Positions 11,990 to 24,628 of a stretch of DNA of 64,000 nt are shown here, one piece after another; positions within the stretch are counted from its first letter, which is position 1; every line of letters begins with the position of its first letter. The stretch lies in NCBI GenBank assembly GCA_963931925.1, contig OZ007575.1:31377394-31441393 (forward strand), written 5' to 3'. The notes under the pieces were generated by a model. That model did not search any database and was not told the origin of the DNA. It was given only the letters and a program-made list of their open reading frames with translations. Both the position numbers and the translations under genes were made by a program. The stretch is from Onchidella celtica. Its lineage: Eukaryota > Mollusca > Gastropoda > Systellommatophora > Onchidiidae.

Positions 11990-12730
11990 CATGCCTCAAG
12001 AAAAATAATAAAAGCAAAACAACTGAAACATTATTTTTTCTTTCAAGAACATGTCTGTTGGGTTTTTTTTTTTCAATATGTCAATAAACGCCCTGAATTT
12101 CATGTGGGACAAATTCACATCTCGTCTTTCATTGTTCAAGTTAAAGCACACGTCTGACCTTTTGTCCCACCTTAGTGTGAGCTCAAGGTCTCTAAACTTA
12201 TTAAAAGGATTTTTTTTTCTAAAGGAGTGAAGGACCCCAGCACACATTTACCGTACCTTGCACACTAGGTCTGACTATGTGGTTGGGAGAGCACTTTTCC
12301 CATGACATGGACAGCCCAAGAACAATACAGTGGTACCAACTCCAGTGGCTTTTTCCTTGTTAGATTATCTTCAGCTGAGGAAGTAAAAAAAAAAAAACAC
12401 CACTGGTAAATTAAGCGAACAGCAAAATTAAAAGCGACATAACAATTCAATTTCTCCTTTCAAAAGCTGCAGGTTTTTTTTTTTTTCTCCAATGAACACT
12501 CCGGTTTTCATGTGAGACAAATTCATGACTATTTTTTTCTTTTGAACTGAGCTCAAGGTGAACTTTATTCTAATTTTAGAAAACAGTAAAAAGAAAAAAA
12601 AAGTGGCACGGGGACTCCAGCACACATTACCCTACATAGCCACACTATGTGTGCCGTTTGAATATGTGGTTGCGAGAGCACTTTTCCCATGACATGGACG
12701 ATCCTAAGTCTAATACCCTAAAGTACCAGT
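11990..12730 (+). repeat. decayed tandem duplication, about 410-bp unit
   Basis: 11990-12310 and 12420-12715 share, in order: a poly-T block, CATGTGGGACAAATTCA, TGAGCTCAAGGT, GGACTCCAGCACACATTACC, ATATGTGGTTGCGAGAGCAC and TTTTCCCATGACATGGAC. Divergence is large. No gene. Confidence 0.75.
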
Positions 12731-15295
12731 TGCCCCTTAAGATCTAAGGAAGTAGGTTCTAATCCGTATGTTTTGTCCGGCCTACCCCCGACCAAACTCC
12801 ACCCCAACTCTCAGTCCCTCAGTAGCGCCTCAAGGGAGGAAACTCGCCAGGCCCTAAGCTTTACAGACTAGTTGGGCATGACTAGCCGTGCGAGTACCTT
12901 GGTCGACCGCCGACCTCGACGCTACATGGAAGCAGGAGCCAGTGACCACCCAGGGTTTCCCACGAGTGGCTGTTCTGTACTATAAATAGGGTTGGGCTTT
13001 CTTATATAACGCACAATCCTTACAATATCTGCCCTTGTGGTTAACAAGATTTGAACTAGATATGCTTTAACAGTTGTTATTAAATTCATTTCTGCATAGC
13101 TCTCGCTCAAAGCATTTAATTATCATTCAAACACTCTTGTTAATAATTAATGCGCATTTGATAGATGCCTATTGATATAAATAGCGTCATAGTTATCCTT
13201 TAAGAAAATAATGAATTGTGAGCGTGATTATCTACCTTTCTCCCATGTCACCAGCTTGATTTCCTTGCCACAAACGGAAGTGGGAATCGATACCACTATT
13301 TATCCAAGTATATCTTTTAATACTACTGTGTACTTCCTTTTTGAGTCAAATTCTTCATTTACTTATACTTTCCAAATACCTGCTGCAGACCCCCCCCCCC
13401 CCCCCCCCCCCCCTTTTTTTTTTGACACGTATTAAAAATGTAAAGTCTATTGGGGAATTAAAATGTCATGAAGGCTTGGTTTTCTACATAAGATACCCAA
13501 TTTTAAAAACAAATTCGATACCAAAACAAACTATTCATTACCCAGAAGAGGGGCTCACACATAATTTTAACTCCTCGAAATTAATATTGCCAACTGAACA
13601 CACAGATTATATCCATATTTTCAGATGAACTGTAACAAAAAATAAGTGACATTTATCTGTATCTGTCTGAACACATGAAATGGATCAAAATCATAAATTT
13701 TGCAAGAAATTGAATACAGGGAAGAAAATATACGAAAAATAATGTAGAATGTATAATTTAAATACGAAAGGTCTCGCTTATTCGCAGATGGACTTTTCGT
13801 TTGTGATTTTTATTTTGGAAGAGCTCCTTAAAATGGCGTTCGGTTGAGCTATTGATGAAACTTTCACCAAAATTCAAAACATTTTTGATGGCGAGACCTG
13901 TCTATGGGATACAAAATCACCCAAGTACCATAACAAGCTGGCGAGAATCAAAGCCCCCTGATTTTAGAGAGTGATAAAAGTCTAGAAAGATCAGATTAAC
14001 TTCACATACGTACATTGAAAAATCGAAACGAACCAATTTCTTTGCTCGACAAGTGAGAGGCCAGCGGCAGCCATCCAAGCGTCCATCTCAATCAGATGAC
14101 TAAAACAAACGATGCGCATCACTTCTCATTCAGAAAACAGACCAGTGTAAACAAACACTCAAACAGTGTGTTGGGGGAAAATCGGAAAAAGTTCATCCTC
14201 CATTGCCCACTCATTCGTTTTTTCTATTCCAAAAACCTACCAGAAGTAAACTCGCCTACCGAGTTGGGGAGGGGGGAGGTTCCAGGCTCCGCAAGATCTG
14301 ACAATTTTTTTTGGGGGGGGGGGGGGGGGAACATTTTTTTGTCTGCGTTTTACCACACTGATCAGCTTTGCTTTGTTCCAGAGCATAAAACTGTGAGTAG
14401 GAAATATTTTTTACAAAGTTTTTTTACATGAATTATTATTATTATCCAATTTTTTGTCGAGTGGGAAATCACAGAGAAAGACAAGAGTTAATAAAATGAA
14501 TTAAACTTCCATGAAAACAAAAAAAAGTAATAAAACAAAACATGACAAATAGATCTGGGTTACCATGGAGAGAGATGAGCTGTTCAGTTCACACTGACTA
14601 AAAGAAATCATTTACATGTTTAAAATTTGATTTACATTTTTATTTCTGTCATTTATAAAATGAACAGGAATAAAGTAATCTGAAGCACACTAATAACAGT
14701 GATCATTTTCCCTATGACATCCTTTTTGCAAAATCCTTCAAAAACATTTTTTTTTCCCTCAAAATGAGCAATCCTAGGTTTTAAAAAAAAATGTTCCGGC
14801 ATAGGTTTGAACCCAAGACCAACCGCAGATGTTAGCCATTGCGCCATCGCAGACTGCGGAATGCGGGAGAACTTTTCCATAGTAGACATCACAAAACCAA
14901 GAAACCCCCCATCTGCAAATAAGAATAAGATGTTCGCAGACATTTGCGAATAAGACTGGGATCTTATCCGCAGACGTCTGCAAATAAGCACTTCGAATAC
15001 GAAATATGAAAGTTAAAAATCATTAAAGGGAAAGAAAAGCCTTTTGCAAATTGGACAAAAATATAATAAACACGACGAACTTCGTTAGTGTGGTTGGCAT
15101 TCATAAAAAGAAAAAAAAACATGGATATTACAGTATGTTAGTCTTTCTTCATTCTCATTTTTTTTTTTTTTCAAAGAAATTACAAAGTAATCGAGGAGAA
15201 AGAGAAGCTTCTTGCATACTGGACATTAAGAAAACAGAAACGACGAACTTCCACCATGTGTTCGGCATTTGTAATTATACATAAGAATAACATCG
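12731..15295. other. no gene seen; homopolymer runs
   Basis: Short ORFs only. Poly-C at 13390-13412, poly-G at 14313-14330 and the tRNA-like segment are the only notable items. Confidence 0.4.
14796..14872 (-). repeat. tRNA-like sequence, probably a SINE head or tRNA pseudogene
   Basis: Read on the minus strand it has an A box (GATGGCGCAATGGC) and a B box (GGGTTCAAACC) about 32 bp apart, followed by a T-run. The acceptor stem does not pair well, so it is unlikely to be a working tRNA gene. Confidence 0.45.
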
Positions 15296-17715
15296 TTTGC
15301 ATGTAGGAATGTCATCATTCAGATGTTTGCAATCGATGTGAATATGACGTGGTTCGGACTTAAATCTGACACAGCAATGATGTCATTTTCTGTAACCTGA
15401 TATGAAGTAGGAATTCTACATAGGATTGACATCAAGTTTGAATGTAGGAATGGCATCGTTCCGATTTTGGCAATGCAATCAGAATACTATTTTGTTCTGA
15501 CTTAAATCTGACATTAGAATGATGTCATTTTTTTCTACATCAATCGAAAGTAAAACTTCTCCAAAGGATTGACAGAGGTCTGCATGTAGGAATGATATTG
15601 TTCTGTTGCTGGCAATCCGATTAAAATACCGTTTTCTTCTGACTTAAATATCCGACATAGGAATTATGTCGTATTTTCGTACCTCAATATGAAGTAGGAA
15701 TTCGACATAGGATCGGCATCAAATCTGCTTTTAGGGTCGGCATCGCTTGGACGTAGGAAATTCAATATCAGAAATACGATCAAAAGCTATCTCAGACCAA
15801 CTAAATTCCTATTATAGGAACGACGTCCTTATGACTTAGCGAAACCGATCAAAACACAACCTTATTTCCAGTGCTATGGAGAGATGGTGTCATTTTTTCT
15901 ACATCAATCCGATGTAAGAGTTCTATATAGGGTAGACATTAAATTTGCACATAGAATGACATCGTTCCGATGATGTTGGCAATCCGTTGAGAATACTACA
16001 GTACTTTGTTCCGATATAAATCTATCTGGCATAGGAATAATGTCAGTTTTTCTACATCAATATGATGTAGGAATTCTACATAGGGTTGAGATGAAGTTTG
16101 CATATGGGAATGACATCAAGTTTGCAGGCAGGGATGACATCGTTCCGATATTGGCAATCCAATGTGAATACAACTTATTTCAGACTTAAATCCGACACAG
16201 GAATGATGTCATTTTTTGTACTTCAATAACTATGAAAAAGGAATTCTACATAGAATTGACATCAAGTTTGCACGTAGGAATGGTATCGTTCCGATGTTGG
16301 CAATACGATAACAATACTATTTTGTTGTGACTTAAATCCAACATAAGAATAATGTCATTTTTTCTATATCAATTGCATGTAGGAATTCTATGTAGGATCG
16401 ACATCACGTTTACACATAGCAATAGTATCATTCTGATGTTGGCAATTTGATCAGAATACTTCTTTGTTCTGCTTAAATCCGACATAGGAATGATGTCATT
16501 TTTTCTACGTCAGTATAATGTAGGAATTCTATGTAGGATTGTCACCAAATTTGAACATAGAAATGACATCACGTTTGTATGTGGGAAGGACATCATTCTG
16601 ATGTTGGCCATCTGATCAGAATATGACTTTGTTCTAAGTTAATTCTGACATAGTAATGGTGTCTTTTTTGTTCTACTTGAATATGATGTAGGAATTCTAC
16701 GTAGGATTGACATCAAGTTTACACGTAGGAATGACATCATTTTGATGTTGACAATCCAATCAGAATACCATTTTTTTTTCAAATTTAAATCCAACATAGG
16801 AATGATCTCATTTTTTCTACATCAATCAAATGTAAGAATTCTACATAAGCTTGACATCAAGTCTGCATGTAGGAATGACAACGTTCTGATCTTGGCAATC
16901 CGATAAGAATACTACTTTGTTTCAATTAAAATCCGACATAGGTATGATGCAATTTTTTTCTACCTCAATATGAAATAGAAATTCTACATCGGATTGATAT
17001 CAAGTTTGCAATTAGGAACAGAATCGTTCCGAACTTGGCGATCCAATCAGAATACTACTTTGTTCCGTCTTAAATCTGACATAGGAACGATGTTATTTTT
17101 TCTACATCAATCGAATGTAAGAATTCTATGTAGGACTGACATTAAGTTTGCACAAAGGAATGACATTATTCCAATAATGGCAATCTGATGAGATTGCTAC
17201 TTTGTTTTGATTTAAATCCGACATAGGAGTGGTCTTTTTCTTTTCTATCTCAATATGATGTGTAGAATTGACATCAAGTTTGCACACAGGAATGGCATCA
17301 CTCCAATGTTGGCAATCCAATCAGAATACTACTTTGTTCTGACTTAAATCTGACATAGGAACGTCGTCATTATTTCTATATCGATGGAATGTAAGAACTC
17401 TAAGTAGGATTGACATCTAGGTTACATGTAGAAATGACATCATTCCAATGATGGCAATCTGATGAGATTACTACTTTGTTCAGACTTAAACCCTATAAAG
17501 GAACAATGTCATTTTTACTCTATCAATCCGACGTAGGAATCCTACATGGAATTGATATGTAGTTTGCTCGTAGGAATGACACTGTGTTCTGATGCTGGCA
17601 ATCCAATCAGAATATTACGTCCTTCTGACTTAAATCTTACGCAGGAATGATGTCAGTTTTCCTACACCACATCCAACATGTCTACCCTACATAGAATTCC
17701 TACGTTCTTATGCTA
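15296..17715 (+). repeat. satellite array, about 16 units of roughly 142 bp
   Basis: Each unit has CGACATAGGAATGATGTCATT, TTTCTACATCAATNNGATGT, AGGAATTCTACATAGGATT, GACATCAAGTTTGCACGTAGG, TTGGCAATCCGATCAGAATAC and TACTTTGTTCTGACTTAAA in that order. Units are 70-90% alike by eye, with small indels. Several short dyads (GTAGGAATTCTAC, AATGATGTCATT) occur in each unit. No ORF persists. Confidence 0.9.
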
Positions 17716-19173
17716 AAATATCATTTCTATGCAATAATATAATATCTTATTAACAGCTGGCCAAGGCAAACATAATGAAATGTAATATAATTTTACAATC
17801 TTTATTAGTTTTTTTTCTTAAATTGCCTCCTCCCGATTCTGTCATTGGCTGTCCTTAGCTAAAAAAAAAAAAAAAACCCAGTAGAAAGTACGAAACACCA
17901 CCCAGCTCTCACTTTGTTTCACCAATTAGTTTACGTTGTTCTATTTTTCCTGCCAAACTTTCATTCATCCTAGTGGCAAATTCTTCCATGCTGCAAGATT
18001 CGCAACAATGGATAAAATGATCAACAGAAATTAATTTGTGATTAAAACTTTTTTTTGTCTCTCACTCTTTTTGTAAAAGTTTGATTGGCCAACTAATGTG
18101 ATTATGGATTTCCAGCAACGGGAATAATCTGCGTAATTGCTGCATAATTTAACATCAAGATTCTTTGCTTACCTTGTGAACATTTGCTTTTAAAGCATTG
18201 TCAGTTTCCTTTCAAGCTCACATCTTCCCTCTCTTCAACCTCAGTCTTTGTTTAGTGGAATTACAATTTATGCCTATCCCTACAGAACGAAATTTATGTC
18301 AAACAATCAGTCTAATAATAAGCTCACCGTTTCATGCTGGACAATTGTCACTCTTGGTCGTAATGAAAGCTGCAAGATCTATCAATTCTTGGTGTATTCC
18401 ATGCTCAAAGGAAAGGTTTCTATTGATGTTAGCACTTTAAACACCTCTAGTAGCTACAAGTCTGTGAAAAAGATTTCGTATGTTCATTTTCATTTCCTTT
18501 AAAGCTTTTAAGCCTGTAAAAATTCACAACAACCCTCACGCAGAATACTCATTTTTCCTTTGTTTGCAAATGAAAACAAAATGGGAGGGGGGGGGGAGTT
18601 GAGGTGGAACGGAGTGAGGCGACCTTTTCTCCAAAATCACGAGGGTAACCTTGACCCAGACAAATTCACCGCAAAATAATTATAGGCTACCTAGTGCAAC
18701 GTGAGTATCTCCGTGATTGTGAGTAGAGATGGGTGAGCCAGTGAGTCAATACACAAGCATGTGTGTCCTCAGGTTTCAATTCTTCTTTCCATCTCTCTTT
18801 CCCTGCTTCCATGCTTCAAACCTTTATTCTGTTATTCAGTAGACATTATAAACAACAATATTCCATCTCAATGAAAAAGCCCACACAACGTAAAGGGTCG
18901 AAAATCGCCAAAATCTAGCATGCCTACTATATGAATGGCAATTAATGTATGTGAACAATATAATAAACAAGTGACTAACATTACGTTGATAACCGTATGC
19001 TGGCCTATTTGTGTTACCTAAATACCTCATTACTTGCACGACCGGACAAATTTGTCATTTTATTATGCGCCAGATCATCAAAGCCATTGAGATTGAATAT
19101 ACTGGGGGAGGGGGGGGGGGGGTGTTCATTTCAAGGAATCGCTAAATGCTAGACCTCTAACTTTATGATCAAA
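17716..19173. other. no gene seen
   Basis: AT-rich unique-looking sequence with poly-A and poly-G runs; two overlapping ORFs at 18198-18502 have no recognisable domain. Confidence 0.35.
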
Positions 19174-19178
19174 GTCAC

Positions 19179-20431
19179 TGTTACGAGTGGGGTATCGAGT
19201 GTTACGGGGATGGTTATTATGAATTACGTGTTCGACTGCATTTTAAACTATCGAGAGGTTTTAGAAATTACTCTGCCATACCATGCCACATACACTAATA
19301 ACAATTTCGAGTAAGTTATATCAAGGACCTTGTAGGGCCACAAATTTATTACTTTAAGTTCCTAACAATTTCGTCTATCTTTTACATATCAAAAAGACAA
19401 CATCAGCAGCATCAAATGAAAATACTATAATACATAACTAGAAGTCTCCTCTAGATTCTTAAAGATTATATCATTCTAACTCATTCACAGTTTACTTATT
19501 ACTCATTTATCTTCAGAAATATAGTCTGCCTACTATCTCACAAATAATATTCTTATGTCTCAGACGACAATGTTAACTCAGTTAATTGCTCATAAGGATC
19601 AAACCGTCAAGACACACTGACGTAGTTAAGATAGATCTAGATCTGCTCTAGGATGGGCTGGCAATCCCCAGCCTCATCCAGACACATCAATTACAATTTA
19701 CAAATGTGTATACCAGACACTCATTCTAGATCTAGTTGCAAGTAAAAAAACATTGTAGTCTTGCATCCTTTGGTAGCACTTCTACTGGAAAATTAGGGTC
19801 AGATTCACGTTCATCGTCGAATCACTGTGTCGAAACTTACGATTAGTCCCTGATACGAAATCAGGGAATAGAAGGAAATAGCTGTGGATAATTCCATTGT
19901 CTATCAAGGACATAGACATGTCTTTAACAATCTTATGATTCTCTCAGGCCGAATCTAAGCCGACGCCCTCGCAGGTGGAAAATTCTGCATGGAGTGAAGA
20001 AACCTAAAGATGGCTCCGCTTATATCTTCTGCAATTCCCCAGCGAACTGCCCAAATTTGATTGGTGCATCCATTTCGAGCTCAGCTCGCAGTCTATTAAT
20101 AGTAACAGACAAAGTTAATCTAATATATCAAAACCTTTCCTAAAGTCTCTACACCCTCTACGTTTTATGTACGAATTTATTCACTCCTTATTCGCCCCGT
20201 CTTTCCTTGCTAAAGTACACCCAAACCACGGGGTCGAAAACTGCACCGTCACTGTTAATTTATCCATTCGTTCTATCTTGCCCCACTTTCTTTCCATCTC
20301 TAAGAAAAAGCGTTACAAAAACAAACTGTCCACGGGAATAGTTCAAGGACATTTGCACTGGCTAAAATCAATGATGCCATGAAATAAACAAACCGTGCCC
20401 CAGCACGGTAATTCTAGTCCTAACCCTGACA
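19179..20431 (-). mobile_element. solo LTR of an LTR retrotransposon
   Basis: Read on the minus strand it begins TGTCAGGGTTAGGAC and ends CTCGTAACA (TG...CA). GTCAC occurs immediately outside both ends (19174-19178, 20432-20436), a perfect 5-bp target duplication. It is an inverted relative of 60932-62218, matching along its whole length. No internal region remains, so it is a recombined solo LTR of 1253 bp. Small ORFs inside it are not genes. Confidence 0.88.
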
Positions 20432-20436
20432 GTCAC

Positions 20437-21520
20437 TGTACGCTTGGAATTAGGACCATGACTATTTACTCAATACAGATAGTTGAATTTAAATGATAAG
20501 ACAGCTTGGGACTCCGAAGTGCTGAAGATGATAAATATTATCCATTTGCTATGAATTGGGAAGTAGGAAAAGGTGTGCTGCAATGTTGTAAAGACTGTCT
20601 TCGGAGAACCCACGACTTCAAGGGCCAGTGGCAAAAATTGGATTTCTACCCACCCTTAATCCCTTAGTCTTGTTTTGATGGAGTTTGGTTTCTCCCTCTC
20701 CACAATCCCTTTCTTTTTCCTATCTGCCCTACCCCCGGTCTAATTTTATTTTCAAAGTGAACCCGTGCAAATGCACTGAGATTATCGAAGGAAACCTAAA
20801 GGTGTTCACCGCATTTTACGGTCATGACAACAATTTTTAAAAGGTTGGTGGAAATATTTCAAAGAACACAATAGTTCGATGCCAAAGTGACTGAGTTAAT
20901 TATTTGACACCTGAGAAAACTAATGTAATTTTTGAAAAACTGTTATTCGGGCTGCTTCAGCAAAACAAAAAAAAAACAAGCTGCAAGATCTGAAATAACT
21001 TTGGGTTTGTGTGTTAGCCATGGTGGGATGGCCGGAAATGGGTCATCTTCCACCTCACGCGGTCGGATTTCGGCCCTTGCCTTCCTGCGTATCTCACCTG
21101 CACAAACTTTTTGTGCCGCATGAATCTTTTCGGTCTGAAGAGATGCCCTTTGTTTTGCCACCACCCGACTAGCCAGTCGATATTAATCAGCCGTACGTCC
21201 TTTAACCTTCCCACTTCAAACCCCCGCAATATTCTAAACCTACGTTATAATCTGTTTGTGTGCACACATGTCTAGACCCTGTACACTGTCAGATGGGCCT
21301 AATCTGCGTGCATGAAATCACAATCCCTTGTTGGTGAAACTCGCACACCGACATTTTTGCTCAGTCTCGCTTGTTAAATTCCGTTCTAGCGCATGCCACA
21401 AATTCTTTTCTTTTCTAGAAGTTAATTCGTTAACAAACATTTGTTTTCAATTGTTTGACTCGTCAAGGATGCTATAATTTCCCTTTTTTCCTGTCTGATA
21501 TCAAAACTGGTAACAAAAAA

Positions 21521-21563
<43 letters not shown>

Positions 21564-23118
21564 ATCTGAATCCTTTGCGGTAATGGCGTATTTTTTAAAT
21601 CTGGGAATAAACTCAAGTCGTTTTTTTTAAAGCTTGAACTAAAACCTCTTTGAGGGTGCCTGTTAACGCAGGGACTGATTTCATGGGCATTAGATATCAT
21701 ATAATTTAGCATTTTAGAAAGTGACTGACTGTTTACAGTTTCAGACACCGAGCTTTTTCATGAGCGAATGAAGATAAAGAGACAATGTTACCTCTATTTT
21801 TATCACATAGACAAAAAATAGAAGACAATGAGGGGAACAAACAAGATGCAGGGAAAACATGGAAGAAAGAAAAGGATAAAGATAAGAAAGAAGGAGAAAA
21901 TTATAAGGATAAACAAAAGAAGGTTTAATTATCATCGGACGAAAAGAAAGTCTTCAATCTTAAATGACAGTTACCATCCTTTGTTCATCAAGTTTCTAGA
22001 TCACCACAGAGCAATAGAGTAACACACGCCAAAGCAAGCATAGAAAAGTTACAAGTCTCCACAAGGCAATATAGCTGGATGTGTGACAGATTTTATTAAG
22101 GTTCTATGCCATGTTGTTACTTTATGTGTCCTGTCTGTCACTGATTTATGACATATTCATGCAATGATACGTAAGATGTGTTTGCCATGTATGTGCTCTT
22201 AAACGCTTCGTGGTTGTGAATTTCCTCATGGAATAATAAAGTGATTCTTATCTTGTCCTATCTTATTTAGGGGAGCTGAAGAGGAGAAGAAAGATGATGA
22301 AGCAGAGGAGGAAAATTAAGAGAACAAAATATTTTTTTAAAAGTGGAGAAGAAACACAACAGAGAGAACCAGACGGAGAGGACACTGGTGGAAGAGGAAG
22401 AAGAGAAGGTGCAGTCGAATCCCATTAAAATACATGTTTTGAAATAACTGATAACTCTTTCATATTCTTACGACACCGAATATAATATATGAATGTATGA
22501 ATTCTCTTCACATTCGTTGTTTCGTCACAAGTATTCAAACAATTTGACTGTTTCACGCAATTGCCATTGATCTGAAGATTTCACGACATGATTTAAGGTG
22601 ACCTAGGGACTATAAAAAACATGGGAGAGTGTGACGTAAGCTGTCTCATACGGGGCAAAATAAGGTCATTCTAGTATGCAGTTTATTAAATTCGGGTCGA
22701 GGAGAAGGTCATTCTCAGTGCTCAGTCTGGAGCCTAATAAATCTTGAATGCCTTGAAAGAAAACAAAGATTTGTGTTTTGCATTTTATTCATGTCATACT
22801 GTGACAGATGGTCTTTGCTGCAAAATTTTGACCAGTCACATTATTCGCTACATTGAAATGCGAAGTTCAAAGGATAATTTCCTAAGATTACATCGCCAAG
22901 TCACCGTCCTATCATAATTTCAAAGCACACTTTGGACAGGTGAATTTCTTTGTTATTTCCACAAGATAGAGACTTTAACTACATGTATGTAGCGAACGTA
23001 ATGTTGGACAAAATTGTATAGAAACGGCTTTCTGTCAGAGTCCCATGTATGGCTTTTGGTTTTCCTAAAGCCCCACAAAAAGGGTTGTCCACACCAGTGA
23101 ATGAATGAAAGGCTGTTT
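20437..23118. other. no host gene seen; AT-rich sequence with a possible retroposon tail
   Basis: (AAAT)n at 21521-21563; AG-rich 21830-21930. 22080-22262 ends in GGAATAATAAAGTGATTCTTATCTTG with TCTTAT-type repeats, a common form of LINE/SINE 3' tail, also seen inverted near 1590 and in part at 58738. Confidence 0.4.
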
Positions 23119-23227
23119 GTTGTTAGGGGACCGTAGTAGTTTACATAGTGAGCTATAGCTGAACAGTGAACACAACTCAGTATTTTGTCTATTCAGCTTT
23201 GTAATTACACTACGGTCCCCTAACAAC
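23119..23227 (+). mobile_element. 109-bp MITE (family M1), copy 1
   Basis: Perfect 19-bp terminal inverted repeats GTTGTTAGGGGACCGTAGT / ACTACGGTCCCCTAACAAC around a core with AGCTATAGCTGAACAGTGAACA and GGCTTTGTAATTACAC-like words. No coding capacity. Confidence 0.85.
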
Positions 23228-23649
23228 AGCTTGGATATGAAGACAGATTCAAAACTCATGAGTATTTGGAAAGTCATGTACTGTACTAAAAACAGTGGTG
23301 AAACAGTAATTATGAATCTTTTATAAGGTGTTGTTGAAATATTATACCTAGCTAAGATCTTGTCACCCCCCCCCCCCCCCCCAAATCAAAATTTCCTTTC
23401 TCTAACAAAAAAAAAATTCTCCCAAATAAAATTGAAACACTTAGGAAGGTAAAAATCAGGAAAGTTTAATTGGAAAATAATATTACTTTTTTTTTTTATG
23501 AGATAGCATCATTATACTGCTAAGCTGTCCTGAAGTTACAGATCAACGCTAAAAATTAAACTGCTGTCATAATGAGCTTAAATAAGTGTTCTGAGCAGAT
23601 GGAATAACTTTGCAGGCACTTCATATGTTTGATACATAATGTATTAACT

Positions 23650-23835
23650 CAGGCAGCAACCGTACGAAATCCGAGACGTAGGACTGGCGTCAAGTTTGCA
23701 CATGGAAATGACACCGTTCCTAGGTAGATCCCTTGATTACGACATCTCCCCGATGCCGATTTGATGCAGGAACTCGCCCTTTCGGTAATGTTACCAGTTC
23801 TTCAGTAGTCTACATCGGATTGACGTAGTGATTCT
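23650..23835 (+). repeat. MITE-like element related to the satellite, copy 2
   Basis: Same order of blocks: CGTCAAGTTTGCACATGGAAATGAC, GATTACGACATCTC, GGTAATGTTACC and GGATTGACGTAGTGATTCTG. Confidence 0.5.
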
Positions 23836-24040
23836 GTTGTGATAGGGCACACACAAGTACAAACTATACACTGTTACACTCACATACTGACTAATACTAA
23901 AATACACACAATGGGTAAAAAAAAAACCCACCCACTGATTCTTGCTTCCATGCAATTGTACCCACAGACGATAGAAACACACGCACACACACACACAAAG
24001 AAACAAACAAACGGAAAAAAATTGGCCTGATTGGAGACTT

Positions 24041-24122
24041 TTAACCCTCCCGTAGCCTACATTGATGTATATCCCGTCATCCATCACCAGCTGACCCCTG
24101 GCACGGGTTACCAGAGGGTTAA
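24041..24122. mobile_element. 82-bp TTAA-bounded inverted-repeat element
   Basis: TTAACCCTCCCGTAGCC at one end and CACGGGTTACCAGAGGGTTAA at the other pair as imperfect inverted repeats with TTAA outermost. Could be a minimal piggyBac/Kolobok-type MITE. Confidence 0.4.
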
Positions 24123-24397
24123 TGTACGTGACGTCATGCGCGCAAGCTCACTGGACAGGTTCCGGAGGGGCTCGTGAAGGAATGATGATCGTGACGCAGA
24201 AAAAGGGTCAAAGAAAAAAGTTGCACAAAAAAAAAAAAGAGTAATGCACTGGTGAATCACACAGGAAAATAATTTATATCTATAATTACAATGTTTCACC
24301 AGCCCACGTAAATAAGGAATCTGCCGCTGTTCCTTTTAATCTATGCTTATGTACGCGCTCAAGGGGTTTGCAAACAGCACACAAAGGAAAATAATAT

Positions 24398-24628
24398 CGC
24401 GACCTTGGTTCTTCTTTGTTCCGGCTCCACTTTTTGCGCAGCTGAGAAATTCGATAAGAAATTATGATAAAGAGTCAGAATAAATCACAACTGTGAAACA
24501 GCATGATAAGTGCCACAACACATTTTGAATAAAGTGTCTAAGAATGCACTATTATCCCTCTTCTACATACTGAAATATCTCCAGGTTTACAGAAAATGGA
24601 GACAGAACCAACAAGAACCAAGATCGCG
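24398..24628 (+). mobile_element. about 230-bp MITE (family M2), copy 1
   Basis: Ends CGCGACCTTGGTTCTTCTTTG and, inverted, CGCGATCTTGGTTCTTGTTGG. The core has AGAAATTCG, CAGAATAAATCACAACTGTG, AAACAGCATGATAAGTGCC and CTCTTCTACATACTGAA. Confidence 0.8.

Noticed and set aside
20167..20382. 71-aa ORF also found on the minus strand at 60989-61312
   Set aside because: It appears twice only because it lies inside the two LTR copies; the frames are interrupted and lack any domain.
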